From Chamaecyparis obtusa (Eukaryota; Streptophyta; Pinopsida; Cupressales; Cupressaceae), in the NCBI GenBank assembly GCA_027943335.1, contig BSBK01001537.1:1754501-1818500 (forward strand): a stretch of DNA of 64,000 nt. The letters are read 5' to 3'. The position numbers and the translations under genes were made by a program. Within the stretch, counting starts at the first letter, position 1. Every line of letters starts with the position of its first letter. Positions 32,301 to 45,387 of the stretch are shown here, piece after piece. The notes beneath the pieces are model-generated. The model saw nothing but the letters and a program-made list of their open reading frames with translations, did not search any database and was not told the DNA's origin.

Positions 32301-34897
32301 ACTAATTCTCAAGCAATATCACATTGGTTTTCCCCCAATGTCTAGCAAGTTATAGGACATGATGGATAGATTAGATATTTGACGGATGAAGTGGAAAGAT
32401 AATGAGGGATGGAGTGAATGAAACCCTCAGGGATAGTCTCCTCAAGATTACCCAAGCTAGGGAAAGGGAATATATTAATGTAGGATCATGACCTAGTGTC
32501 AGGAAATCATTTGGTCCAAAAGAGTGGACCTATCAAGAGAATCATGTTAACTAATTTTCCATTTTTTTTCTTCATTTTTATCAAGACCAAGGGGTTGATT
32601 TGGATAAGCCATGTATAGGATCACACAATGAGGATAAAGGGTGATGAATATTATGAGTGGATGGTTTGAGATAATGGAAAGGACTCTTAGAAATAGTGAT
32701 GGACAATTTTGAATGAGCAAGATCATGATAGGGTAGCCTGGATGGAAGCAAGTGAGTAAGTTGATGGAAAGGATAGTAGATGGAAAGATACATGGTGCTC
32801 ATGAATAATTTCAACCTTGTCAAGATCAAATGTGAAAGAGGAAGTATGGATGCACATGAAATAGCTAGTGTGGATGAATCTTGCCCCCAAGTATAGAATG
32901 CAAGAGGAACGAATTATGCATGACACCTTCTTGCCAATTTTTCATCATGGTACTTGTCCAAGGTGCCATGAGAAGTGGTTTTTACCATAGGACAGATTAT
33001 TTCCCTTTACTTTTGATACCAAGGCACATGTTTACCAAGTTTTCACCAAGGAACTTTTTCAATATATATATTTTTTTTGAATGTTTGATTTTTGGAGGAA
33101 CTCAAGCTTGATGCTCTTTGGATAATGATTCTTTTCAAAGATATTCTTAGGTGGGCCAAGGCCATTGAAAGGTATGCTCAAGGATGTTCATAGCGTGATG
33201 GAAGGGAAATTATATGGATGGTAAGAAAATGATGGCTAAGGATTTAAGCATTGGATTAGATGAAGGGGATGGATGGATAGTGAAATGGAGGATAAGGATT
33301 ATATATAGGGGTTGGATAGTGGACAAGGTATCAAAAGGCTTGTGCAGGGGTAGATGGAAATGATGATAAGATCAAAATCGACACACACCTTGAAGGGTAG
33401 TGGATAGATGGAGGAAAAATGGATAGAATAGACTGAGGCTTTGATGTAGGGGATGATGAAAGTTATTTGGAAGGAGATAGAGTGGAAGCTTTTGGAAGCT
33501 TGGATGCCAACTTTAATCTTTTTTTTGTATTCAAATCCTTTAAGAGAGACTTGGGAACCCACATAACTTTTGATTTTTCTTTGCTTTTGGATGCTTTAGA
33601 ACACAATTCTTTGATGAAGGATTTAGGAACCCATATTTTCTTTGATTTTCTTTTTTTTTTAGAGGACCCTTGCGGTCTCTTTAATATTTCATTTTTCTTC
33701 ATAGTCACATGTCGATTAGATAGGATATGGTGATCTTCATATGTAAGTGGATTCTTGTATTTCTAATTTTTATGTTGTACATCTAGATTGCTTCCAAAAG
33801 ACTTGGGAATTATGGATGAATGAGGTTGATATGATGGTTTTAGATGGATGGATGGATGGAAATTTCTCAAGGATACATATCTTTTTTGATCTTGAGGTAT
33901 AATGGGGAAGTGGATGAGAATCTAGGAGCGAGAGGTATAGTGGATGGGGGGATATAAGGTCCCAATGTGGATGGAAGGTTTGAAGGTTTTAGCTTTGATC
34001 TATAAGGACCAAGGATGGATTTGGAAGATGCAAATGGATAATGGATAGGGATATCAACATATTTAGAGTGAGCATCATGGCTAAGACCACCAATAGATTC
34101 ATGAATATCTTTGATAGGAGCAACTTTTTTGATAGGAGAAGTTGAGGCTTAAGGGTATTTAGTCTTATGCAAAGGATTGGAAGAATAGGAGATTTTTGAG
34201 GTGTATATGGAGTATAACAAGGGGATGATGGTATACTTTGATCTTGAAAAGGACCTTTGGACAGCATAGGAAGAGTGTTGTTCACTTTATCTTGCTTAGG
34301 AGATGGAGGGGTATCATCTTGGAAGAGATGGAAGGGTGTGATAAGATCATCATAGATTTCTTGGGATATGGAACTTGGGTCAATCGTTGGATGAGGAAGG
34401 ATGGTACCTTGATCTTGATCATTATTGATATTTGTTTCTTCATATTTTTTATTATCTTGTTGACATGGAGAAACTTCTAAGGATGAGGTATGATTTTTTA
34501 TCTACACGAGAGATTATTGAAGAGATGATGAAGAACTAGGCATGGCCGCACATGAGGATTTGGGATCTTTGATTTTGGAAGCATTGAAAAGTTTTGCAGA
34601 TGAATGCAGATTATCTTGGATTTCTTTTAGAGGTAACCCTTGAGGATAAAGATAGCCAATATGACAATAATTAGGTTCTTTGTTTAATATAGGTATGTTG
34701 GCTAGATTTTCTTCTTTAGGAGATGCCTGAGTGTTGGAAGAAGTAGATGGGGAATGAGAAACACTACTAGACATAGGTTCATGAGTTTGATCTTGCTTGA
34801 GAGTAGTATCTTGTTCATCATTAGATGATTCATTAAGATTTTCAACTTCAATTATGTCATCATCAATGAGATCTTGGATTTTATGTTTCAACTCCAT
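32300..34897 (-). pseudogene. decayed Pro-rich protein of element C, homologue of the element B protein
   Basis: Blocks in order down the strand: YLYPQGLPLKEIQ and SSCAAMPSS (34897-34514), a YIPP-type segment (about 33900), KIWVPKSFIKEL and VMWVPKSLLKDL (33708-33463), and FLGENLVNMCLG (about 33040). Downstream sequence to about 32300 still aligns with the element B 3' region. All are in the same order as in element B, with frameshifts and stops between. Two elements with different LTRs sharing this protein argues that it was once functional. Confidence 0.7.
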
Positions 34898-35560
34898 GCA
34901 TTATAAAGTCTCATTTAAGTTATTTTGATGATAGGCACAATAGTTTCTCAAGAATACAAAACCACGTGAAGTGATTTGAGGTAGCGTGATGAGATTTTTT
35001 TCAAGAAGCTCTTCCAAAGCTGATTCAATGGATTGTCCCAAAGGAGTAAATGATCTATCCACAAGACCTATAGAGATGTTGGATTCAAGATCGTGGGGAT
35101 TTGATTTGTTGTTGTCATAGGACTGATATAAAATACTCTCAACTGAATGTGATGTAATGTCCTCTTCAAGTTCTTGATCATAGATTGGAGTATCATAAAT
35201 TTGTGGAAAATATTCTTGATAAAAAATTGGATTCTCTTGAGATCGTGAAGTAGGCTTTTGATCACATATGAGATTAATGTGAGTTTCTGAAGTAGCATTT
35301 TTATTTTAATAAGATTAAGATATGGATGAATCATGATCATATAAGGAATGTAAAATTGATCTCAATGATTACTTGTTGGATTATGTATCCTTTTCTTCCT
35401 TTGGGTCTTGAATTTGAGATCTCATAGAGTCGATTTGTCTTGATACGTATGCAAGAAGTATCTCTTCTTCCTTGGTAAGAGTGTAGGATTTAGTCCATTT
35501 TTTTTAGCCATTATGATATTGTATTGATGTGCTTGTTTAGAGGATTGGAGAGAAGGTATG
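34850..35560 (-). pseudogene. Tat-type gag remnant of element C
   Basis: FTPLGQSIESALEELLEKNL and ITLPQI are followed by YCAYHQNNLNETL, a stop, and CMELKHKIQDLIDDD. This is the C-terminal Tat gag signature, with the knuckle's Gly-His pair lost. Upstream are KSYTLTKEEEILLAYVSRQ and SLRSILHSLYDHDSSIS, which link to the repeat modules of element B. The unknown Pro-rich protein follows directly, where protease/pol would be expected. Confidence 0.75.
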
Positions 35561-36480
35561 ATGTGGGAATTATCCTTGAGATCAGATTATTTTTTTACTC
35601 CTGATTTGCGTAGGCATGAATCACTTGATTGTCTACCAGGTGCTGAGGTAAAAATTGACGTGTTGAATAAGTCCAAGGTAAATGATGATGTGAACAAAAT
35701 AACCTACAATCAAGAAGGAGATGCAAATGACTCAGATCTGAGTCAAGGTTAATAAACCTAGATGATAATGCACTCAAGACTCAAAGAAGGACAACTGATA
35801 AGGATGATTGAAGATGATGGTGATAGGACTGATCAAAGGACTGGATCAACAAAACAAAACTCATGACAGAAAAAATATGAATGACCAAATATTAGGATTG
35901 ATTATAACAAGCTCACAACCTCAGAGATATATCTATAGAACATAGGAAAAATATGATCGGGTACTTGAAGTAAAACTGACGAGACTCCCAATTATTTTTC
36001 CAAATATTTGATAGGATCATTGTTTAGTTTCTTGTTTAGTGACTTAATTTTTAGCTTGTTTCAAAGGTTTCAATGTCAGGTGTTTCAAGGTACACAAACA
36101 CAAAAAAAACATGTGAAAAAATAGCAATTCTTAAGTCCTATAGTCAATAGGATAAGTGAAAAAATCCTTTCTCATTGACTTAGGTACACACTGAATAGCT
36201 AATAAGAATACGACTACTGGAACACACAATAGATCTCTCAATGTTGTATTATCTGAATCCAAACGCTAATGGGGGTATGATATGATGAGTGTCTCGAGGG
36301 AGTTACTATCTCACTTGCACTTGGATTATCCCACTTTCGAAGGTGAACTAGGTAACTGCTAATCTATGGAGTCTAGTAAGGGCCTACATTCAAATACACT
36401 CTTTGTGTCCATGCAAGCGTGATTTAGGAATATAGCCCCACAGAGAACCTTTGCACAAATAGTCACATAAATGTGATTTA
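35561..36480. other. element C leader, inner part
   Basis: No gene recognised. It is separated from the outer leader (40871-42115) by the LINE insertion; 36465-36480 is one copy of the LINE TSD. Confidence 0.5.
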
Positions 36481-36819
36481 TTTTTTCAGCAAAAGTGGGC
36501 TAGCCACTGAATATATTTATTAAATAAATCTGATTCAAAAAGTGCTCAATCGGGAAAGAACAAGTAAGAAAACCTAGCATCATCGCTATACATAAAGTGT
36601 TTATAACATTGATATTTACAACATACTTATATCGATGATCAAAATCCAGAGTACAATGTGGAGATAAAACTTCCTCCAAATTATGAAATTAATCTAATTT
36701 TTACAAGATTTCAAACATTTCAACATTCATACCCGGAAGTCACAAAATCCTCCAAATTTTCAAACCATTTCTAAATTCCACGGTGTATAGCAAAACTTTC
36801 AAAAACAAAAATCATTGAA

Positions 36820-38050
36820 TTTTCACTCCTCCATTTCTTCACACGTAGCACCATCACCAGAAGTTGAGGCCTTACCATCTTGCAGAGAATAACCCCACCC
36901 GAAGTCCATACGAGGTGGAGAAGTGGACTCCCATCCTGAACTGGAACCCACAAGATCGACAGTAGTAGACAAATAACCAGGAAGCACATCCCATCTGGTT
37001 CCCTTGGCTTTGTCTGAAGGAGGAGACCATACGGAACCTTGAGCAACAGAATCAGGATAACCAGAGCACACAACAGCCGAACATGCCACAAATCCACCAT
37101 CAATCCTAGTTTGGGAGCTTGAAATCCACCCTAGAGACACCCTTTGACCACGCATAACTGAGACATCTCTATTCAGTAGCCCCAAGAGGTTAATAAATGC
37201 AAAGCCCTTTCTCTTCACGCCCTCCTCCAGCTGGTGTCCCAATGCTCACGCCGAGACTTGCAGGGTGGACTTCATAAAATGTGGGCTCTGCTTTTCAAAT
37301 GATTTTTGGAGTGCATCGAAGGTAGCCATGACTTCATGTTTCTGTAGAAGCTGAGACCTTGTGAACAAGCCACCCACCAAAGCATTTCCTACCCACAAAT
37401 CATATCATTGCATTGCCACTTTCAGCTTATTTTCAGTCTAGAATTTCAGGTATACAACTTTCTTTGCAAGGATTTCCAAAAGCGTGGCTGACTGTAGTAA
37501 GTCCATTGCATTAGACAAGAAAATTGACACAAAGTTTGAAGGAAATAGAACTTGCCTTGAGGAAGGAGAGAGAATCTCCTCCCCAATTACATGTCATATC
37601 ACCTTTCAAATTGAAGTAGAGTGAACAAAGAACATAGTATCCATGGTTGAGTCATCTAAATGAAGAGGAAGAGTGTCCTCATCCACCATCGACTGAATCC
37701 AAATTCTGTAGTTTTTTGGGAGGATTGATCTATGAAACTGATGACAAGAATCACATTTGACGCAAACATCTGATGGGAGAGACATCCTGAGGGCTAATTT
37801 TGTGTCGAGTGCTAAAAATAGTGGATATTAGGGACATAAATAAGTGAGGATCCTTGTCTTGAATGCAAAATCTAAAGGGAATAAAATACAATCACCCATA
37901 ACACGCTTGGGTGATATGAAGTACCAACGGCCATGTGAACAAAAGTGGGTAAGATGTCATCGGATCAAAATCGCACTTAGTGACATGATGCACGCGTATT
38001 TCAAATGTGTGCGAGGTACAAAGATGACATCCCCAAGGTGGCAATAACTA
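36820..38050 (-). pseudogene. unidentified coding-like segment between LINE RNase H and poly(A)
   Basis: Translation gives long protein-like runs with few stops: RWYFISPKRVMGDCILFPLD, then SLPSDVCVKCDSCHQFHR and DEDTLPLHLDDSTMDTMFFV, then MATFDALQKSFEKQSPHFMK and RKGFAFINLLGLLNRDVSVM, then a Ser/Gly-rich tail ending CEEMEE. I do not recognise the family. It is GC-richer than its surroundings. LINE 3' UTRs rarely hold such a frame. It could be a captured transcript, a 3' transduction, or an unusual LINE domain. Confidence 0.4.
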
Positions 38051-38129
38051 ATTAACCATACTCATAGAGTCTTGATACTGATGTGACTGTACTAATGTCA
38101 TATGTGCTGAAATGCAATGTAATTAGTAC

Positions 38130-40845
38130 TGACACTTGTCAATGTCAGTCTTGATTAATACTTGTAAATCCTCATATTGCTCAATGAAGGAGCTCGGCTG
38201 CAAGTTTGATATTGTGATTCCTTCACATCCTAAATTTGAAAGACAATTGGCAACTTTATTCCCCTCCCTTAAAGTATGAGATATGCAAACCTCCTAACAT
38301 TGATCCACAAGGTTCCAAATCTGCTGCAGAATATAGTTAAGCTACCAATTGAATATTTCTCTCTTAATGCAAGCATTAATGATTACTTGCAAGTCACCTT
38401 CTATGTGTACTTTATTTGAAATTTCCTTTTTTGACAAGAGCTAGACCTGCAAGTAGAGCTTGAGCTTCTGCAATGTTGTTTGTTCCATCTGGTAGTGGAG
38501 CCATTGTGATTGCTAAAATAGATCCATTGCAATCTCTAATAATAGCTCCTAACCCTAATTTTCTGGGGTTTCCTCTAGAGGCCCCATCAAAATTGAGCTT
38601 CACATGTCTTGTGATAGGTGTATGCCATTGTACAGAAGCTCGATCTACTTTGGGTTGCACTGTATTTGTAGAGCCCCATCCTGTCAGGATGACTAATGTT
38701 TTCCATTCTCTAAGTATCTTGTTGTCCCAAGGGGTGATAACAGGATTTACCTTACATCTACTAAGGTTCACATTCGTAACCTCTACAATTGATCTTTTAA
38801 TGCCTTCCAACACCTTTTCTATAGTGGTTGATTCTTTCCTAAAGATCCTCTTGTTTCTTTCCCACAAAATGACCCATATGACTATTGTCGGGGTACATTT
38901 CCATAGTCCTGTGAACAAGGCCCTAGGATGCAAAATTGGCCAAGCTTGAAATATGTCCCTTATGTTATTTTGAAGGGGAGTGTAGAAACTTAACTTTTTT
39001 AGCACAAACATCCAACAGTGGTATGCAAATGGACAACCCACAAAGAGATGATCTCCCGACTCCACTTCCTCATTGCATAGCACACAATTGAAGGGTGGGG
39101 CAATGTTTAATCTCTCTAACTTGTCACTAGTTAGAATCTTTTTCTTGATTGCAAGCCATACAAAGCAACCAGCTTTTGGTAATACAACATTATTCCAGTA
39201 GAACGAATATGCTCGTGTAGGAATCTTATCTAAGGCAATTCTCTGAATGAGCTTATACCCCTCTTTGATTGAATAATTGTCATCCTTTGCTGGTGCCCAC
39301 CTCAATTTATCTTCATATTTGGAGAGGAAGGCCTGTCTGTTGTGTAGAATGGCCCGAAAGAGAATTTTTTCCTGATTGATTAATGGAAGGTGTTTCGGGT
39401 CCTTCCATATAACTCTTCTTGAGAATAAGCAAACCACATATATGTAATGAATAACCTGTTTCCCCCACATGGTCTCTGTAACTGATGTGATATTTTGAAT
39501 GTCAGGCAGTGTTGTCAATGGAGGTTGACCATTCCATGAGTCTCTCCAAAAGCTAACCTTATCTCCTTTATTAATTTCCCATGTCACATATTTAAGTACA
39601 ATGTCTCTAGAAGAGACCATAAAATCCCAAATAACAGACCCCTTCAGAGGATCAAGTATGGAGAATATCCTTGATGGCTCACTGTTATCCAGATACTTTT
39701 GCTACATAACTTGACACCATGTAGTATGAGACTTACTATACATCTACCAAACTAGCTTTCCTCCAAAGGCTACATTCTATTTTGATAGATCATGAATTCC
39801 CGCACCACCTACAGTAGGGGTATATGCCATATCTTGCAAAGAGATTAGTGAGATCCTTTTATCTTCTGTCATATTGCCTATCCAAAGGAACCCTTTGATG
39901 AGTTTTTGAATATGAAGTAGGATTGATGGTGGTGCTTTAAGGATAGCTAAGTAATAGTTTGGTATAGCTGAAAGTACTGATTTGATGAGCAATATTCTGC
40001 CTGATAGAGAAAGCCATCAAGCTTTCCATGCAACCACTCTACTTTTAATTCTTTCAATGATCGATGTCCAATAACTTGCCTTATTGGAACCCATAAAGAA
40101 AGGTATGCCCAGGTATTTCGAAGGTAGAAAGTCCTCAAAGAAGCCCATAATTCTCACAATTTTGTCTTAAATAACTTTATTAGTATTAAAAAGGAAGATT
40201 TTTTATTTCTGAGGATTGATTTTCTACCCTGAGACATCCAAATATAGCTGCAGTATGTGCTTAATCTAACTTGCTTCTGAGACCTGTGATTTTTCAAAAA
40301 GCAATGTATCATCTGCAAATAAGAAATGAGTAACTGATATAGAGGTACCCTAAATGTTTACACCTTGCCATTTCCCTACCATGTTGTGACGCTTAATAGT
40401 CCTACTGAAAGCTTCAGCCATAATGATGAAAAGGATCGGGGATAGTGGATCTCCTTGTCTTACACCTTGTGTAGAGGAGAAGAAGCCTGATGCTTTCCCA
40501 TTGATGATAACTAAAAACCAAGCTCCCAAAATGCATGCTTTTATCCATTTGCACCAGCTTTTTGAAAATCCCATTTTATGAAGAACTTGAAAAAGAAAAG
40601 TCCAACATACCCGATCATACACCTTCATCATGTCAAGCTTTACCACAAAGGAAGGTGATTGGGATGTATTGATGGAATGTAGAACTTCATGTGCAACCAG
40701 AGCTCCTTCCATAGTTTCCCAGCCTAAAACAAAACCTCCTTGCTTAGGAGAGATAATGCTTGGAATAAGATGTTGTAGTCTCATGTAAATAGCTTTTGTG
40801 ACAATCTTATATGTCAAATTACACAGAGAAATGGGCCAAAAATCT
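38130..40845 (-). pseudogene. LINE ORF2: RT, zf-RVT and RNase H
   Basis: RT blocks: SPKQGGFVLGWETMEGALVA, VVKLDMMKVYDRVCW, GVRQGDPLSPILFIIMAEA, then FADDTLLF (FADD codons 40308-40319). Next come the C-terminal RT block GSNKASYWTSIIERIKSRVV, the zinc motif CVLCNEEVESGDHLFVGC (about 39050), and RNase H with LNFDGASRGNP, NNIAEAQALLAGL and HIEGDLQVIINA. The active-site Asp pair and the RNase H acidic residues are visible, but frameshifts and stops (e.g. after 39777 and 38412) inactivate it. The RNase H domain marks a plant L1 clade that has one. Confidence 0.9.
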
Positions 40846-40870
40846 GCAAATGTTACATAAATGTGATTTA

Positions 40871-42115
40871 GACCCTAAGGCCCTATTATGTGGTTAGGTG
40901 AGAGCCAAGTATAAGCTCAAATAAAATCTGACTTTCGAGGCTTTGACCTCAAAGAAGTTTAATTTGTTTAACGCGAGTTGGAGTGGTGTGGCTTACACCT
41001 CATGCTCATGTGGGTCGTTCTCTAAGGGTGAGTACTTTTTCCCACTTGGGCAGGCCCATCTAAAGGAATGCAATAAAAGTAAAGAATAGCTATGAGGGGT
41101 CTCAATTTCTAATTTTCCCTCAAGGGGAAAAGAGCATAATTTCCTATCCTTTTCACTATTCCAAAACACACAAGACAGTTGTTCTTTTTAAAATGTCTTG
41201 CATGTGAGGTTCCTAAGAAAAATATTAATGCAAACAAAATGTTTGGTTGTTTCCTTCATAGACAACCTGCACAAAAGCAACAGTAGTCTTTTTGTTTCTA
41301 TCTTTGGCATGTGTCCTGCAATCACAAACTCAAATCAAGCATATGAAATCATGAAAAAGATGATAGTGCCAACATTAAAAATTATATTTCACATGAAATT
41401 GAGACTCATAATAGGACCTAATTCCAAAAAGTAAAGTGATATTATGGTGCATTAGACTATTTTCAAACAAAAATGCAAGCTCAACGTGAAAATTACAAAT
41501 TAATTTTTTATTTATTTTTTTGCTTTTGACCTAGTCAACAAGAGCTGATTTTTTTTCCATAATTTTGAACCTAAAATTAGAAATGGAAAGAAGATACCCC
41601 TACTAAAAATATGAGAGCTTTCCATAAAGGTAAAAATTCTAGCAATATTCCCTGATTTGTGCCTTAGAGACCTAATTTATGAAAATAGACCAGTTTCAAA
41701 GATCAAATTTTTGAAATCTTATATTTCATCCAAATTAAAAACACAAAGAACAAACCCTCTTTATAATTCTCATAACTTCCTAAAAATGTTTTTTTTTAAA
41801 AAAAATTCTTTGATTTGCGACAAGAAATTATTTTTTATGAAAAAAAATAAAAATAAATAAATCATGAAAATATGATCCAAAAAATCTAATTTTTGGAATG
41901 AGATACATCTGAACCATCTTTTACCTACAGTAAAAAATATAGACTAAAACTCCAAGTGGTTTGTGAGATATGATCAAATCTTCCAAAAATCCTAGGATTT
42001 TATCTTCAACTCAACCTACACAAGGGTTAGCCTTGAAAAAATTGAATAAAACAACCATGCAAGGTTAGAAAATATGACAAGTGAAAATAAAATGAAGGAA
42101 AATCAGGGACTTTGA
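40871..42115. other. element C leader, outer part
   Basis: No convincing gene. Two A/T-rich frames (41198-41434, 41657-41860, plus strand) have no motif and look incidental. Confidence 0.5.
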
Positions 42116-42133
42116 GCCCCGCGATGGGCGCCA
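42116..42133 (-). other. element C primer-binding site
   Basis: Minus-strand TGGCGCCCATCGCGGGGC, four bases inside the LTR end. It is closely similar to the element B PBS. Confidence 0.75.
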
Positions 42134-43000
42134 AAAATGTGAGTGTGAAAAGTGGCTAACACTACACTTCAATGAATCATTATTTAATTGATCTTAACAA
42201 TGTAAATAGCATAAACAAATCTGAAATCAACTAAGGTGACTCATTTCCTTCTATTAGATAGGATTATGATTTTTATGTCAAGTCATTACAAACCCAGTGA
42301 CTATAGACTCTATCTAAATGAAGGATTTGAAGATTAAACTACTATGAAAATGCAAATTTATCTAAATTAGCTAAGATTAATCTATTTGTAACCAATGAAA
42401 TGAAGTGTTCCTATGTTTGATTGATGCAAATGAAGATGAAATAAAGTAAACTAAGATTGCAATGCAAAACAAACTAATTAAGCAATTAATCTATCTAACA
42501 ATGATGCATAAATAATAATCAATCTGACAACATTACTCTAACAAAAAATTGGGATCTTCTTGTGAGAATGGAGGCCTAATTATATAGAAATCTTCTCAAA
42601 AATGAACCTACAAGATTGATTCTAGATGAACGATTGAGATTCAATTGAACTAGCACAATCCACATGTAACTCGTTTGATTGGTTGAGAGAATCTGATATT
42701 TGGGAAAATTCCCAGGCAGAACTGAAGTTGTTGAAATGCTTGATTTGTTAACAGATTTTATTTTCTAGTTAACTGGATTGTTTCCAAAATTGATTTCAGT
42801 TGACTAGATGATGACTTCATAAATGCCTTTTTAGGACATTTAAGGGATTTTATTCATTTTTCTCCAAAAATGTGATGACATAATTACTTAAATTCCCTTT
42901 TTGTGATTAATTGAGAATTTTTATTTATTTAATCAATATCCTAAAATATTAATTAGATAAATGATATAAGGTTTGATTTAATTGCCAATAACATTAGAAT

Positions 43001-45183
43001 AAGATTCTAAGTAATCTGTGATGCCTTATCCTAGTGTGTGCCCATCTAGTATATTCAGGGCTTCCTCTGCCTCTGGCGGCAACCCTTTTGCTGTGGGGTT
43101 GGGAGTGTCTATTGCCCCCTCATCTCATGCTCATCTTGGCTCATCTGTTGCGTCGAGGCCCTCCTATCTAGGTGGGTTGCGATATGATGCTACGGGGGTG
43201 GGGTCTGCCCTAGGGCCTCCTACCTTAGGATCCACTGTTTCTCCTGCTTCTTTGGCCATCTTTGTTGGTGTCTTGGATCCACCCCCATCCATGGGTTTGG
43301 GTGTGGGTAAACAGGGGTTTCCTATTTCCCACCCAGGTAAATTTAAAAAGCTTGTGAATAGGAGTGTTGGCTCAGTGCATGATGTACCCGCTAGGGGGCT
43401 TGCTCCTAAGGGTGCTTCCTCTGGTCTGTCTTTTCATTCTTCTGTTAACAACTCAAATGCTTCTATTGATGTTGTTGTTTGTGTTGGAGTGGGTTCTAGG
43501 GGTTCTCCCCATGGTGTTTCTGGGGGCTCTTATGTTATTGCTGCCTCAAAGGCAATGCACAGGGTTGGGGGCTCTTCTACTGGGGTGTCTTCTTCCATTC
43601 TGATTTCTTCTAGTGGCCCTCTCTTTTTTAAGCTCTTTGCTACTACTGAAGGGGAGCTAGAAACTTGCTCTGAGACCCTTAGGACTCAATCTTTGATTTG
43701 TCTCTTTAGAGGGTTCTGGCTGACTCTACCCCAACTTCATGATGGGATTTCCCAAAAATAGGAACCAATAATCTCAAATGATGTCCATATCTTTCCCTTA
43801 GCAAAAGTTTTCTTTGTTGCTAAATTTGATAGATATAAGGATAGAACTAAGATAGTGTGTGAAAATTTCTTCAGCTGGGAGGATGATAAATTTTTGCTAA
43901 TGGTAAAACCTTAGCACCCGGATTTTGACCCTTCCTCTGAATTTTTCAATAATATTCCTATTTGGGTAAGACTCCCAAATCTCCCTCTCCACATATGGCA
44001 AGGTGTTGTCCTGGAGGAGGTGGGTGAGGCTTTGGGGGAGTTTCTACTTATTGATGATAATTCTTCTAATATGTTCCATTCTACCTTTGTGGGTATTCTA
44101 GTAGATATTGGCATTTCGCAGGGTCTTCCTTCCGAAATTAAAATTGAATCAACTAAAGGTTGCTGGATACAACCATCGGATTATGAGGGTATCCCTTTTA
44201 GGTGTAGAAAGTGCTTTAAAATAGGTCATCATGCTTCTCTCTACAGTGTCAATTTCATTAAGAAGAAATCATCTCCTACATGGTGGAAGGATGCCTCTTC
44301 CAAGAATTATACAGTTCTAAAAAGTTCTTCTCAAGCTTTGAAGGATTTTGTTCCTTATGTTCCTATCTCGGGCTCTTAGAAGCCTAATATTGTAAATGAT
44401 TTGAATCATATTTTACCTCTAGTAGACCCTCTAAGGATTGTTCTTGAGGTTGATCTTAATTTCTTTATTGTGCTGGCAGAACCCTGGCGATTCTAAGGCT
44501 ACTTCTCCTACCATCCCTACTAGTGTGATTTCTGTTGTGGAACCTATGATGGATCCTAGGCTTTCTGTTGGTGGTTCAGTGGATGTTGTTTCTGCCATCC
44601 CTATTGGAGTTATTACTATTGTGGTTTTTTATTCTTTTGTCTCTCTTGTTGGAAGCTTTGCAAGCCCTATTTCTGAGGTTGCTATTCCTACCAGCTTTGC
44701 TGGTAAGTTTTCTGCTAATGGAAATGGTGTCTTTGTTCCTCTTGCTGGGATTTTTTTGGATCCTATACTGGGAGCTATTTCCTTTAATTCAGTGCAGAAG
44801 AAGGCAGTGAAAGTTGAAGATGGTTGGATAATTGTTAAAGGGAAACATTCTAAGAAATCCTCCTCATCATTTGACATGACCCTTCATTCTCATAAAAAGG
44901 GGATTTCTGGATAGCCATGTTTCTATCCTCTTTGGACTGTGGTTTTTGATGCTTTTTTTATGCAGTATTCTCATTTTGTTTCTTGTGTGTCCTACCTTTT
45001 CTTGGCTGGACTGTTTCATCTTGGGAGCTTGTAATGATATATCTTAAGTGTTTTGTTTGTGGTGTTTGGGATTATGTTTTGGCTAGACTGTTGTATTCAT
45101 GGAACTCCTATAGTTTTATCTTAAGTTCCAGTAATGTAAAGGGTTTTGGGGTCCCTTCAAAACCTGTTGTTACCTTAATAAAA
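43001..45183 (+). mobile_element. ORF1-only LINE derivative in element C LTR
   Basis: 2,183 bp between 11-bp TSDs AACATTAGAAT (42990-43000 and 45184-45194). The intact site is visible in the other LTR (near 29866). The 3' end is GGGTCCCTTCAAAACCTG then TTAATAAAA. It contains ORF1 but no endonuclease or RT, so ORF2 is deleted while both ends look present. Confidence 0.82.
43018..44914 (+). pseudogene. LINE ORF1 with DUF4283 and zinc knuckle
   Basis: An N-terminal Gly/Ser/Pro-rich region (43018-43600) is followed by FFVAKFDRYKDRTKIVCENF, IPIWVRLPNLPLHIWQG, VGEALGEFLLIDD and GIPFRCRKCFKIGHHASLY. The WVRLPNLPL and CxxCxxxGH order is the plant LINE ORF1 pattern (DUF4283 plus CX2CX4HX4C), with the last Cys changed to Tyr. 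A few stops (43759, 44378) break it. Its GC content and G/T-rich codons differ from the AT-rich LTR around it. It would bind LINE RNA. Confidence 0.8.
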
Positions 45184-45387
45184 AACATTAGAATTTAGGA
45201 ATTAATTAATTAATTAGGATCAAGTGCAATAATTGAATGGGACTTAGAATATAGGTTAGAATCAAATTGATGAAATGAATTGCCTTAGGTTAGGACTTAG
45301 GAGATTTGATCAAAATTAAGGCTTTCTTGATGAATAATCAAGATTAGGGGCTTATGGTTTTGGTGACCATTTTTAGGTGATTACATT

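Larger units (their letters stand above)
36481..40854 (-). mobile_element. 5'-truncated L1-type LINE in element C leader
   Basis: Flanked by the 16-bp repeat ACATAAATGTGATTTA (36465-36480 and 40855-40870). The minus strand contains ORF2 from mid-RT to RNase H, then about 1.65 kb of further sequence and a short A-run (plus-strand TTTTTT at 36481). The endonuclease and ORF1 are missing, as expected for 5' truncation during target-primed reverse transcription. Confidence 0.88.
42138..45387 (-). repeat. element C 5' LTR, interrupted by a LINE
   Basis: 42138-43000 and 45195-45387 align to the 3' LTR. The LINE plus one TSD copy removes cleanly to leave about 1.06 kb. It is followed at 45388 by a PPT-like tract rather than by host DNA. 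Confidence 0.85.

Noticed and set aside
37844..38047. Plus-strand 67-codon frame
   Set aside because: The minus strand here gives longer and more protein-like translation within the LINE; the plus frame is likely a shadow.
38473..38949. Plus-strand 158-codon frame
   Set aside because: Antisense to LINE RNase H with clear motifs on the minus strand.
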